A DNA stretch of 64,000 bases from an uncultured Ruminococcus sp. (lineage in GTDB: Bacteria; Bacillota; Clostridia; Oscillospirales; Acutalibacteraceae), in assembly GCA_958403905.1 (NCBI GenBank), contig CATXZD010000001.1:186001-250000 (forward strand), written 5' to 3'. Position numbers and translations under genes: made by a program. Of this stretch, positions 25,630 to 34,554 are shown one piece after another. The notes beneath the pieces were generated by a model, which was given only the letters and a program-made list of their open reading frames with translations, did no database searches and was not told the DNA's origin. How positions within the stretch are numbered: the stretch's first letter is position 1; each line of letters opens with the position of its first letter.

Positions 25630-27114
25630 TTATAGATTTGTGTATCCCATAAGACTTTCGTCTACTTCTCTTGCAACATCTCTGCCCTCACGGATTGCCC
25701 ATACTACAAGTGACTGACCTCTGTGCATATCGCCTGCGGTAAAGATGTTTTCAACATTCGTCTTGAATGAGTTTTCGGGTGTTGCAACATTTGTTCTTGC
25801 GTTTGTTTCAACACCGAATGCCTTGGTAACGTAGCTTTCACTGCCGAGGAAGCCTGCCGCAATCAGCACAAGCTCAACGTCAACGCTGTACTCCGAACCT
25901 TCGACTTCTTTCATCATCATTCTGCCTGTTTTTTTGTCCTTTTCGGGTGTAAGCTTAACCAGTACGGCGCTTTTGAGATTGCCGTTTTTGTCCTTGACAA
26001 ATTCCTTGACGGTAGTCTGATAAACTCTGGGGTCGTGGCCGAATACCTCAATAGCCTCTTCCTGACCGTAGTCTGTTTTGCAGACCATAGGCCATTGCGG
26101 CCACGGGTTGTTCTCCGTCCTTTCATCGGGGAGCTTGGGCATCATTTCAAGCTGTAACACCGATTTAGCACCGTGTCTTATGCTTGTGCCCACACAGTCG
26201 TTGCCTGTGTCGCCGCCGCCGATTACCATTACGTTCTTGCCCTTTGCAGAAATATATGTTCCGTCCTTTAAATCGTTGTCAAGAAGCGACTTTGTTGTAG
26301 ATTTCAGGAAGTCAACGGCAAAGTAAATTCCGTTTGCATCTCTGCCCGGAACTTTTATATCTCTCGGATTTGAAGCTCCGCAGGCGAGAATTACCCTGTC
26401 GTATTCCTTTAAAAGCTCAGGTGCTTTTACGTCCTTGCCGACATTGACATTTGTTTTAAATTCAATGCCCTCTTCTTTCATAATATCAACCTTGCGGTCA
26501 ATAACGTGCTTTTCAAGCTTCATATTAGGAATGCCGTACATCAGCAGTCCGCCGATTCGGTCACTGCGCTCAAAAACAGTTACCGAGTGTCCTCGTCTGT
26601 TGAGCTGATCAGCGGCGGCAAGTCCTGAAGGACCCGAACCGATAACGGCAATCTTCTTGCCTGTTCTTACCTTTGGCGGGTGCGGAGCGGCAAAACCCTC
26701 GACATAAGCATTTTCTATAATACCGTACTCGTTAGCCTTTACCGTAACAGCGTCGCCGTTTGCACCGCAGGTGCAAGCCTTTTCGCACAGTGCAGGACAT
26801 ACGCGTGAAGTAAATTCGGGAAAGTTGTTTGTAAGTTTAAGTCGGTTGTATGCCTGTTCCCATGCATTTTTATAGATGAGGTCATTCCACTCGGGAATAA
26901 GATTGTTAAGCGGACAACCCGAATATGCGTTGCCTATTTTCATTCCCGACTGGCAGAACGGTACGCCGCATTCCATACAGCGTGCGCCTTGCTTTGACTG
27001 TTCCTCTTTTGACAGTGGTTCGTGGAACTCATCATAATTTTTAATACGTTCTTTAACGGAGAATGCGGGAGCGTCCTCACGTTTATAATCCATAAATCCG
27101 GTTGGTTTTCCCAT
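25630..27114 (-). CDS. gltD: Glutamate synthase small subunit
   Basis: The 494-residue protein has full family length. The N-terminal cysteine clusters RCMECGVPFC, GCPLNN and RVCPALCEKAC ligate two [4Fe-4S] clusters. The FAD motif GSGPSGLAAADQL (about 157-169) and NADPH motif VIGGGDTGND (about 301-310) follow, then the C-terminal FTAGDMHRGQSLVVWAI flavin motif. It passes electrons from NADPH to the large subunit for conversion of glutamine and 2-oxoglutarate into two glutamates. SD AGGAGGAGAA precedes the ATG, 14 nt after gltB, with which it forms an operon. Confidence 0.96.
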   Translation of the reverse strand: MGKPTGFMDYKREDAPAFSVKERIKNYDEFHEPLSKEEQSKQGARCMECGVPFCQSGMKIGNAYSGCPLNNLIPEWNDLIYKNAWEQAYNRLKLTNNFPEFTSRVCPALCEKACTCGANGDAVTVKANEYGIIENAYVEGFAAPHPPKVRTGKKIAVIGSGPSGLAAADQLNRRGHSVTVFERSDRIGGLLMYGIPNMKLEKHVIDRKVDIMKEEGIEFKTNVNVGKDVKAPELLKEYDRVILACGASNPRDIKVPGRDANGIYFAVDFLKSTTKSLLDNDLKDGTYISAKGKNVMVIGGGDTGNDCVGTSIRHGAKSVLQLEMMPKLPDERTENNPWPQWPMVCKTDYGQEEAIEVFGHDPRVYQTTVKEFVKDKNGNLKSAVLVKLTPEKDKKTGRMMMKEVEGSEYSVDVELVLIAAGFLGSESYVTKAFGVETNARTNVATPENSFKTNVENIFTAGDMHRGQSLVVWAIREGRDVAREVDESLMGYTNL

Positions 27115-27128
27115 TGCTGTTCTCCTCC

Positions 27129-30100
27129 TTATTTGTTGTGGATAATCTGATAGAAAGCTTCAATTCTTGCCTGCTCGTTGCTCATACCCTTTTCTTCGTT
27201 TACGGCGATTGCAGACATCATTTTCTTGTAGTCGTGTGGGATAATTCTCTTGAACTTAGGCAGATAATCGTCAAAATTGTCAAGAATATCTTTACCCTTT
27301 TTGGAATTGGTAGCCTTAACGTGCTCTTCAATAAGCTCTTTAAGCTCGAGAATTTCGTACTTCTCGGTTACTTCTGAGAACAGCACCATTTCCTTGTTGA
27401 GCTTGGTGTATAAATCTCTGTCCTCGTCAAGAACATACGCGACACCGCCCGACATACCTGCGGCAAAGTTTTTTCCCGTTTTGCCGATAACAACAACACG
27501 ACCGCCCGTCATATATTCACAGCCGTGGTCGCCGACGCCCTCAACAACAGCAGTAGCGCCCGAGTTTCTTACGCAGAAACGTTCGCCTGCAACGCCGTTG
27601 ATAAATGCCTTGCCGCTTGTTGCGCCGTAGAGTGATACGTTACCTATGATAATGTTCTCATCAGCCTCAAATGTTGAGTCCTTTGGAGGATAAACAACAA
27701 GCTTACCGCCTGAAAGTCCCTTGCCAAAGTAGTCGTTGCTGTCGCCGACAAGCTCAAGTGTAAGACCGTTGGGGATAAATGCACCGAAGCTCTGACCGCC
27801 CGAGCCGTTGCAGATTACCTTGAATGTGTCGTCTGCGAGGGTGTTGTAGTATTTTTTGGTGATTTCAGAACCGAAAATAGTACCAAAGGAACGGTCTGTG
27901 TTCTTTACGTTGATTTCAATTGTCTTATTAGTGCCTTTTGCAAGAGCAGACTTGAATTCCTTGAGAAGAACTTTTTCGTCAAGAGTTTCCTCAAGTTTAA
28001 AGTCGTATTTACTCTTTTTATTATATTCAATTTTCTCATTTGCAAAGCCGCAGTTGAGAATGTTTGAAAGGTCAACTTCCGAAGCCTTGCCCTCAATGCC
28101 GTCCTTGGGTTTGATAAGGTCAATTCTGCCGACAAGCTCGTCAACGGTTTTTACACCGAGCTTTGACATATATTCTCTTAACTCATTTGCAATAAAGAGC
28201 ATAAAGTTTTCAACATATTCGGGTTTGCCCATAAACTTTTTGCGAAGCTCGGGGTTCTGTGTTGCAACGCCGAACGGACAAGTGTCGAGGTTGCATACCC
28301 TCATCATGGCACAGCCGAGGGTTACAAGCGGAGCAGTAGCAAAGCCATATTCCTCTGCACCGAGGATAGCTGCAATTGCAACGTCCCGTCCTGTCATAAG
28401 CTTACCGTCGGTTTCAATTACAACCTTGTTGCGCAAATCGTTCATAATGAGAGTCTGATGAGCTTCGGCAAGACCGAGTTCCCACGGCAGACCTGCATTG
28501 TAGATTGAATTTCTCGGAGCGGCGCCCGTACCGCCGTCGTAGCCTGAAATAAGGATTACGCCTGCGCCTGCTTTTGCAACACCTGCGGCAACAGTACCTA
28601 CGCCGCATTCCGAAACAAGCTTAACAGAGATTCTTGCGTCTTTGTTTGCATTTTTAAGGTCGTAAATAAGCTGTGCAAGGTCCTCAATTGAATAAATATC
28701 GTGGTGTGGCGGAGGAGAAATAAGCGATACACCGGGGGTTGAGTGACGTGTTTTTGCAATCCACGGATAAACCTTTTTACCCGGAAGGTGACCGCCCTCG
28801 CCGGGCTTTGCGCCCTGAGCCATCTTAATCTGAATTTCATCGGCTGAGGTGAGGTATCGTGAGGTTACGCCGAAACGTCCCGAAGCAACCTGTTTGATTG
28901 CAGAACATCTGTTTTCAGCCGTGCCCTTTGTTTCAAGGCGTTCAAGGCTTTCGCCGCCCTCTCCCGAATTTGATTTACCGTGAAGCCTGTTCATTGCAAT
29001 TGCAAGAGCCTCGTGAGCTTCTTGAGAAATAGAGCCGTAGGACATTGCGCCCGTCTTGAAACGCTTTACGATTGAATCAACGCTTTCAACCTCTTCAAGC
29101 GGAACGGGATTTTCAGCATAATTAAAGTCAAAAAGACCTCTTATACTTACGGGATCCATTTCGTCGGAAATCATATGTGAATACTTTTTGTAAAGCTCAT
29201 AGTTGTTTGTGCGTGTAGCTATTTGAAGAGTGTGTATTGTCTGCGGATTGTAGAGGTGTTCCTCCTTGCCGCTTCTAAACTTGTGGCTGCCGCGCGATTC
29301 AAGCTCGGTTGAGGTGCTCAGACCAAGTGGGTCGAAAGCAGAAGTGTGGAGCTTATCTACGTTTTGCTCAATATCTTTAATTGTGATGCCGCCGATTCTG
29401 CTTACTGTGTCGGTGAAGTATTCATCAATTACGTCCTTGCTGATACCGATAGCCTCAAAAATCTGCGAGCCTTGATATGATTGGATAGTTGAAATACCCA
29501 TTTTTGACGCTATTTTGACAATTCCGTGTAATACTGCGTTGTTGTAATCGTCAACAGCGGCATAGTAGTCCTTGTCAAGCAGGTCATCGTTTATCAACTC
29601 GTGGATTGTTTCCTGCGCAAGATAGGGGTTGATTGCGCTTGCACCATATCCGAGCAGTGTTGCAAAGTGGTGAACTTCTCTTGGCTCACCGCTTTCAAGA
29701 ACGATTGCAAGAGAGGTTCTTTTTTTGGTAGCAACAAGGTGCTGGTGAACTGCGGAAACTGCAAGCAGAGAGGGAATAGCAAGGTGATTTTCGTCAACAC
29801 CTCTGTCCGAAAGAATAAGAATGTTTGCGCCGTCGTTGTAAGCTTTGTCACATTCAATAAATAATCTCTTTACCGCTTTTGAAAGTCTTGTGTTCTTATA
29901 GTAGAGTATCGGAATAACTGCAACCTTAAAGCCCTTGATATGCATATTCTTGAGCTTTAGAATATCGGTTGAAGTGAGAATCGGGTTATGAATTTTCATA
30001 ACCTTGCAGTTTTCAGGCTTTTCTTCAAGGATGTTTCCGTCCTCGCCGATATAAACTGTTGTAGAGGTAACAATTTCCTCACGAATTGCGTCAATCGGAG

Positions 30101-31676
30101 GATTTGTAACCTGAGCAAAAAGCTGTTTGAAGTAATTGAACAGCGGCTGAGGCTCGTTTGAAAGAACGGCAAGAGGACTGTCTGTACCCATTGCGGCAAT
30201 TGATTCACTGCCGTTTTTAGCCATAGGCAGTATAGAGGTCATAACTTCCTCGTAGGTGTAGCCAAATGCCTTTTGCAGTCTTTTTCTTGCATCATTTGAA
30301 TGTTCTTCAACCTTTGCATTCGGAATTTTTAAGTCCTTGAGGTTTACAAGGTTGCTGTCGAGCCACTCGCCGTAAGGCTGTTTTGACGCGTAATACTCTT
30401 TAAGCTCATCGTCATCGATAAGTCTGCCTTGAACGGTGTCAACAAGGAGCATTTTGCCGGGGCGAAGTCTTTCTTTTCTCACAATCTTTGACGGTTCAAT
30501 CGGAAGTGCGCCCACCTCGGAGGAAAGAATGAGGTTGCCGTCGCTTGTAATGTAGTAACGTGAGGGGCGCAGACCGTTTCTGTCGAGTACGGCGCCCATA
30601 AAGTCACCGTCAGAGAAGAGTATGGACGCAGGACCGTCCCACGGCTCCATCATGGTTGCATAGTACTGATAGAAATCTCTCTTTTTCTGCGACATAGTGC
30701 CGTTGTTATCCCACGGCTCTGGAATTGTAATCATAACTGCAAGCGGAAGCTCCATACCGCTCATAACAAGAAATTCAAGCGTGTTGTCGAGCATTGCAGA
30801 GTCGGAACCTTCGGTGTTTACAACGGGTATAACCTTGTCAAGATCGCCCTTTAAGTGCTCGGAACGCATTGTTTCTTCACGGGCAAGCATTTTGTCTGCA
30901 TTGCCTCTGATTGTGTTGATTTCACCGTTGTGAACAATCATTCTGTTGGGATGGGCTCTTTGCCAGCTTGGGTTTGTGTTGGTTGAGAAACGTGAGTGAA
31001 CCATTGCAATAGCCGACTCGTAGTCGTTGTCCTGCAAATCGAGGAAGAATCTTCTTAGATCGCCTACAAGGAACATACCCTTATATACAATAGTTCTGCT
31101 TGAAAGAGAAACAACGTAAGTATCCTCGTTACTCTGCTCAAAAACTCGTCTTGCAACGTAGAGCTTACGGTCAAAGTCAAGACCTTTCTTTACGCCGGAA
31201 GGTCTTTTGATAAAGCACTGCATAATTGCAGGCATACAGTCAAGCGCCCGCTTGCCGATAACAGTTGTGTCGGAGGGGACGTTTCTCCATCCGAGAACCT
31301 CAAGACCTTCTTTTGCCGCAATAATCTCAAACATCTTTTTAGCCTGATTTCTTGCAAGCTCATTTTGCGGGAAGAAGAACATACCCACGGCATAATCTCT
31401 TTCGGAAAGGAGATTGATACCTATTTCTTTTGCCGCTTTTTTGAAAAACTTATGGGAAATCTGAAGCAGAATACCTACACCGTCGCCCGTTTTGCCTTCT
31501 GCATCCTTACCTGCACGGTGTTCAAGCGTTTCAACAATAGTAAGAGCGTTTGCAACGGTGTCGTGTGACTTTACGCCCTTGATGTTTACAACCGCGCCTA
31601 TACCGCAGTTGTCGTGCTCAAATCTCGGAGAATAAAGACCGCTGTTTTGCGTTTGCTTGTTCTCTGTTTGTCCCAT
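27129..31676 (-). CDS. gltB: Glutamate synthase large subunit
   Basis: The protein has 1515 residues from the ATG at 31676, which follows SD AAAGGATGA; a TTG immediately upstream is less likely. Cys24 in DNCGIGAVV becomes the N-terminal nucleophile of the class II glutaminase after removal of a 23-residue propeptide. A central domain is followed by the FMN-binding synthase domain (GAKPGEGGHLPGKKVYPWI) and the 3Fe-4S ligands CAMMRVCNLDTCPFG, then the C-terminal beta-helix GXGXG-rich domain (FVRNSGATAVVEGVGDHGCE-like). It works with GltD and the divergent glutamine synthetase as the GS-GOGAT pathway. Confidence 0.96.
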   Translation of the reverse strand: MGQTENKQTQNSGLYSPRFEHDNCGIGAVVNIKGVKSHDTVANALTIVETLEHRAGKDAEGKTGDGVGILLQISHKFFKKAAKEIGINLLSERDYAVGMFFFPQNELARNQAKKMFEIIAAKEGLEVLGWRNVPSDTTVIGKRALDCMPAIMQCFIKRPSGVKKGLDFDRKLYVARRVFEQSNEDTYVVSLSSRTIVYKGMFLVGDLRRFFLDLQDNDYESAIAMVHSRFSTNTNPSWQRAHPNRMIVHNGEINTIRGNADKMLAREETMRSEHLKGDLDKVIPVVNTEGSDSAMLDNTLEFLVMSGMELPLAVMITIPEPWDNNGTMSQKKRDFYQYYATMMEPWDGPASILFSDGDFMGAVLDRNGLRPSRYYITSDGNLILSSEVGALPIEPSKIVRKERLRPGKMLLVDTVQGRLIDDDELKEYYASKQPYGEWLDSNLVNLKDLKIPNAKVEEHSNDARKRLQKAFGYTYEEVMTSILPMAKNGSESIAAMGTDSPLAVLSNEPQPLFNYFKQLFAQVTNPPIDAIREEIVTSTTVYIGEDGNILEEKPENCKVMKIHNPILTSTDILKLKNMHIKGFKVAVIPILYYKNTRLSKAVKRLFIECDKAYNDGANILILSDRGVDENHLAIPSLLAVSAVHQHLVATKKRTSLAIVLESGEPREVHHFATLLGYGASAINPYLAQETIHELINDDLLDKDYYAAVDDYNNAVLHGIVKIASKMGISTIQSYQGSQIFEAIGISKDVIDEYFTDTVSRIGGITIKDIEQNVDKLHTSAFDPLGLSTSTELESRGSHKFRSGKEEHLYNPQTIHTLQIATRTNNYELYKKYSHMISDEMDPVSIRGLFDFNYAENPVPLEEVESVDSIVKRFKTGAMSYGSISQEAHEALAIAMNRLHGKSNSGEGGESLERLETKGTAENRCSAIKQVASGRFGVTSRYLTSADEIQIKMAQGAKPGEGGHLPGKKVYPWIAKTRHSTPGVSLISPPPHHDIYSIEDLAQLIYDLKNANKDARISVKLVSECGVGTVAAGVAKAGAGVILISGYDGGTGAAPRNSIYNAGLPWELGLAEAHQTLIMNDLRNKVVIETDGKLMTGRDVAIAAILGAEEYGFATAPLVTLGCAMMRVCNLDTCPFGVATQNPELRKKFMGKPEYVENFMLFIANELREYMSKLGVKTVDELVGRIDLIKPKDGIEGKASEVDLSNILNCGFANEKIEYNKKSKYDFKLEETLDEKVLLKEFKSALAKGTNKTIEINVKNTDRSFGTIFGSEITKKYYNTLADDTFKVICNGSGGQSFGAFIPNGLTLELVGDSNDYFGKGLSGGKLVVYPPKDSTFEADENIIIGNVSLYGATSGKAFINGVAGERFCVRNSGATAVVEGVGDHGCEYMTGGRVVVIGKTGKNFAAGMSGGVAYVLDEDRDLYTKLNKEMVLFSEVTEKYEILELKELIEEHVKATNSKKGKDILDNFDDYLPKFKRIIPHDYKKMMSAIAVNEEKGMSNEQARIEAFYQIIHNK

Positions 31677-31744
31677 CAAAAATCATCCTTTCCTGATATT
31701 GATACCGAAATTTAACATGACTTTTTATTAGATTTCAGTATGAA

Positions 31745-31760
31745 TTTTCTTCGTTGAAAA
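31745..31760 (-). promoter_or_regulatory. Hexaloop hairpin in the gltB leader
   Basis: On the minus strand TTTTC-AACGAA-GAAAA forms a 5-bp stem with a six-base loop having A at position 1 and G at position 4, the ANTAR-recognition pattern. No U-tailed terminator follows, and the stem is AT-rich, so it may be chance. Confidence 0.25.
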
Positions 31761-31942
31761 CCCTATCACACTCCTTTATATAGTATTATAAAATATATAG
31801 GAGCGAATTCACATATCAGATTTATTTATTAACAGCGGATACACCGCTATATTATACTTAGTAAATTGTTCATAAAACTAATACAATTTTAATATATATA
31901 AATATAATAAATTTGATATTGACACAAAGACTGATTTTAAAA

Positions 31943-32173
31943 ACTTTGCAATTTTGAGTTTAAAATCCTGCATTTTTGCGCCTGCATAAAAATATATACT
32001 GCGTGTGACTGTATTATATAACCGTAAATGTAGGTTTGTCAAGGGGGAAATACAGAAAATTGCAACTTTTTTGAAGTAAATATTCATATCGATACATTAA
32101 TTGTGGGGTTTATGCAGATAAATCAGAACATAATCAAATAAATTGCAGGAAAATTAACAAAACTTGCAATTTT
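31943..32173. promoter_or_regulatory. Three copies of a TTGCAATTTT-like motif
   Basis: ACTTTGCAATTTT (31943-31955), AAAATTGCAACTT (32056-32068, reversed) and AACTTGCAATTTT (32161-32173) share the core AcTTGCAATTTT. The third lies 22 bp upstream of the glutamine synthetase -35 box. They are candidate operators for a nitrogen or other regulator. Confidence 0.35.
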
Positions 32174-32195
32174 TAAAATTTTTTAGAAAAATCTA

Positions 32196-32224
32196 TTGAC
32201 AAATTACAAAAAGTGGAATATACT
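32196..32224 (+). promoter_or_regulatory. Strong sigma-A promoter of glutamine synthetase
   Basis: Perfect TTGACA, 17 bp, TATACT. Transcription should start near 32231, giving a leader of about 94 nt. Confidence 0.85.
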
Positions 32225-32237
32225 AACAGCAATGACA

Positions 32238-32253
32238 ACAGCAAGGGCGCTGT
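32238..32253 (+). promoter_or_regulatory. ANTAR-type antiterminator hairpin in the glutamine synthetase leader
   Basis: ACAGC-AAGGGC-GCTGT forms a 5-bp stem with a hexaloop carrying A1 and G4, the pattern known for ANTAR protein recognition (AmiR, NasR, EutV). Its 3' arm (32249-32253) is part of the 5' arm of the following terminator, so the two structures exclude each other. Only this one hexaloop fits between the predicted transcription start and the terminator, whereas described ANTAR sites have two. Confidence 0.65.
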
Positions 32254-32287
32254 AGGCAATGTGCTTACAGCGTCTTTTTCTGTTTTT
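32248..32287 (+). terminator. Leader terminator of glutamine synthetase (attenuator)
   Basis: CGCTGTAGGCA pairs with TGCTTACAGCG over 11 bp (one G-U) around loop ATG, followed by TCTTTTTCTGTTTTT. It lies inside the 5' untranslated region, so transcription of the gene requires its prevention. Confidence 0.82.
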
Positions 32288-32324
32288 ACGTCAAATTTTT
32301 AATACTGGATAGGAGAGAATTAAA

Positions 32325-34418
32325 ATGGCAAAAGTTCCGGAGTTATTTGGCAGTATGGTGTTTAACGACCAGAAAATGCAGGAAAGGCTTCCTAAGTCAA
32401 CTTACAAGGCGTTAAAGAAAACAATCCAGAACGGCGAACCTCTTGATTTAAGCGTTGCAAACGTAGTTGCATCTGCAATGAAAGACTGGGCAGTTGAGAT
32501 GGGATGTACTCACTACACCCACTGGTTCCAGCCTATGACAGGCGTAACTGCTGAAAAGCACGACAGCTTTATCAGTCCCAACGGCGACGGTCAGGTTATT
32601 ATGGAATTTTCAGGCAAAGAACTTGTAAAGGGTGAGCCGGACGCATCGTCATTCCCCAGCGGCGGTATTCGTGCCACATTCGAGGCAAGAGGCTACACAA
32701 CGTGGGATCCTACCTCTTACGCATTTGTTAAAGACGGATCGCTTTATATTCCTACAGCGTTCTGTTCATACACAGGCGAGGTTCTGGATAAAAAGACTCC
32801 TTTGCTTCGTTCAATGGAAAGAATCAGCACAGAGGCTGTAAAGGTTCTTAACCTTTTAGGCAAGAATGATGTAACAAGAGTTATTACAACAGTAGGTCCG
32901 GAGCAGGAATACTTCCTTATTGATAAGGAAATGTACGACCAGAGAGAAGACCTTATTTATACAGGCAGAACACTTTTCGGCGCAAAGGCCCCCAAAGGTC
33001 AGGAACTTGACGACCATTACTTCGGTGCAATTAAGACAAGAGTTGCAGACTATATGAGAGATCTTGACGAAGAGCTCTGGAAGCTTGGTATTCTTGCTAA
33101 GACAAAGCACAACGAGGTTGCTCCTTCACAGCATGAGCTTGCACCTATCTATACAACAACAAATATTGCAACGGACCACAACGAGCTTACAATGGAAATT
33201 ATGAAGAAAACAGCCGAGAAACACGGCCTTGTATGTCTTCTCCATGAGAAGCCTTTTGCAGGCGTTAACGGCTCGGGTAAGCACAACAACTGGTCGATTT
33301 CTACTAACACAGGCGAAAACCTTCTTGACCCGGGCAAAGAGCCTGAGAAAAATATTCAGTTCCAGCTTTTCCTTGCTGCTATCGTAAAGGCTGTTCACGA
33401 GTATCAGGATCTTCTTAGAATTACAGTTGCTTCTGCCGGCAACGACCATCGTCTTGGTGCTAACGAAGCACCGCCCGCAATCATTTCTATGTATCTCGGC
33501 GATGACTTAGGTGCACTGGTTGAGTCAATTATTAACGATACTGAATATGTAAGTAAGGGTAAGGTTAAAATGATGACGGGCGTTGATGTTCTTCCTGACT
33601 TTAAGAAAGACACTTCAGACCGTAACCGTACTTCACCGTTTGCGTTTACAGGCAATAAGTTTGAATTCAGAGCTTTGGGTTCTTCGCTTAACATCGCTTG
33701 CCCTAACTACATTCTCAACACAATGGTGGCTGAAGAGCTTTCGCAGTTCTACGACGAGCTTAAGGACGCCGACAATATGGAAACTGCTGCTAAGGCTCTT
33801 ATCAAGAAAACATTTACAGAGCATCAGGATATCATCTTCAACGGTAACAACTATGCTCCAGAGTGGGTTGAAGAAGCAGAAAAAAGAGGACTTTTCAACT
33901 ACAAGTCACTTCCCGAAGCAGTTGCTCATTTCATTGACCAAAAGAACATTGACCTCTTTGTTAAAAACAAGATTTGTTCTGAAGAAGAAGTTAAGGCAAG
34001 ATATGAAATTGAGCTTGAAAACTATGCAAAGCAGATTAATATTGAAGCACTCACAATGATTGATATGGCTAAGAAAAATATTCTTCCTTCTGTATCAGCA
34101 TACGTAAGAGAGCTTACAGATACTGCCCTTGCCAAAAAGGCTCTTTCGGACGCCATTCCTACTTCTGTTGAAGAAGAGCTTGTAGCAAGTCTTTCAAACA
34201 AGCTTGTTTGCTTCAGCAAGAAAACAGCAGAGCTTGAAGAAGCTGTTATCAAGGCAAGCGAGTATAGCAACGACAACCTTGCTTATGCAACATATTACAG
34301 AGAAACAGTATTTGCACTTATGCAGGAGCTTCGTGCTGTAGGCGATTCAATGGAAACAGAAACTTCTTCCGAATACTGGCCTTATCCCTCATACGGCGAA
34401 ATGCTTTTCGGAGTTTGA
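32325..34418 (+). CDS. glnN: Type III glutamine synthetase
   Basis: The 697-residue protein has the length of GSIII rather than the 440-470 of GSI. The N-terminus VPELFGSMVFNDQKMQERLP and motifs WFQPMTGVTAEKHDSF, GPEQEYFLID, KHNEVAPSQHELAP, NGSGKHNNWS and RLGANEAPPAIISMYLG are those of the GSIII (GlnN) family. It makes glutamine from glutamate, ammonium and ATP; the product feeds GltBD encoded divergently. SD TAGGAGAG lies before the ATG. Expression should be controlled by the leader hairpins at 32238-32287. A second attenuator precedes the next gene, so the ammonium transporter gene is separately controlled even if cotranscribed. Confidence 0.96.
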   Translation: MAKVPELFGSMVFNDQKMQERLPKSTYKALKKTIQNGEPLDLSVANVVASAMKDWAVEMGCTHYTHWFQPMTGVTAEKHDSFISPNGDGQVIMEFSGKELVKGEPDASSFPSGGIRATFEARGYTTWDPTSYAFVKDGSLYIPTAFCSYTGEVLDKKTPLLRSMERISTEAVKVLNLLGKNDVTRVITTVGPEQEYFLIDKEMYDQREDLIYTGRTLFGAKAPKGQELDDHYFGAIKTRVADYMRDLDEELWKLGILAKTKHNEVAPSQHELAPIYTTTNIATDHNELTMEIMKKTAEKHGLVCLLHEKPFAGVNGSGKHNNWSISTNTGENLLDPGKEPEKNIQFQLFLAAIVKAVHEYQDLLRITVASAGNDHRLGANEAPPAIISMYLGDDLGALVESIINDTEYVSKGKVKMMTGVDVLPDFKKDTSDRNRTSPFAFTGNKFEFRALGSSLNIACPNYILNTMVAEELSQFYDELKDADNMETAAKALIKKTFTEHQDIIFNGNNYAPEWVEEAEKRGLFNYKSLPEAVAHFIDQKNIDLFVKNKICSEEEVKARYEIELENYAKQINIEALTMIDMAKKNILPSVSAYVRELTDTALAKKALSDAIPTSVEEELVASLSNKLVCFSKKTAELEEAVIKASEYSNDNLAYATYYRETVFALMQELRAVGDSMETETSSEYWPYPSYGEMLFGV

Positions 34419-34457
34419 TTTTAAGAAACGGTAATTAAAACATATATAGTATAAAAT

Positions 34458-34479
34458 GATGACACAATGGTGTGTAATC
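34458..34479 (+). promoter_or_regulatory. ANTAR-type antiterminator hairpin in the ammonium transporter leader
   Basis: ACAC-AATGGT-GTGT has a hexaloop with A1 and G4, extended beyond a G-A mismatch by GAT/ATC. Bases 34466-34479 are exactly the 5' arm of the terminator that follows, making the structures mutually exclusive. The flanking ATGACA sequence is also shared with the glutamine synthetase leader. Confidence 0.65.
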
Positions 34480-34520
34480 GGACGGGTTAAAACTCTTGTC
34501 AGATTATACACCATTTTTGT
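34466..34520 (+). terminator. Leader terminator of the ammonium transporter gene (attenuator)
   Basis: AATGGTGTGTAATC and GATTATACACCATT pair over 14 bp with one G-U and a 22-nt loop, followed by TTTGTTAT after the paired TT. It lies between the glutamine synthetase stop codon and the transporter start. Confidence 0.82.
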
Positions 34521-34554
34521 TATAAACAATCAAGATAAAAGAGGAGAGAATTTT

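Larger units (their letters stand above)
31680..32195. other. AT-rich control region between divergent gltB and glutamine synthetase genes
   Basis: No gene is seen in this region of more than 500 bp. On the gltB side it holds TATAAT-like boxes (minus strand, around 31786-31791 and 31851-31857), a hexaloop hairpin (31745-31760) and a hairpin of 9 bp closer to gltB (31714-31740). A motif with core TTGCAATTTT recurs three times further right. A short minus-strand frame (31878-32087) is AT-rich with no ribosome binding site and I regard it as noncoding. Confidence 0.6.

Noticed and set aside
31878..32087. 69-codon minus-strand frame between gltB and glnN
   Set aside because: AT-rich, no ribosome binding site, and it covers the repeated TTGCAA-type motifs of a control region.
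34456..34554. N-terminal extension of the ammonium transporter frame
   Set aside because: The extension lies on the attenuator hairpins; the SD AAGAGGAGAG and the family N-terminus both support the start at 34555.
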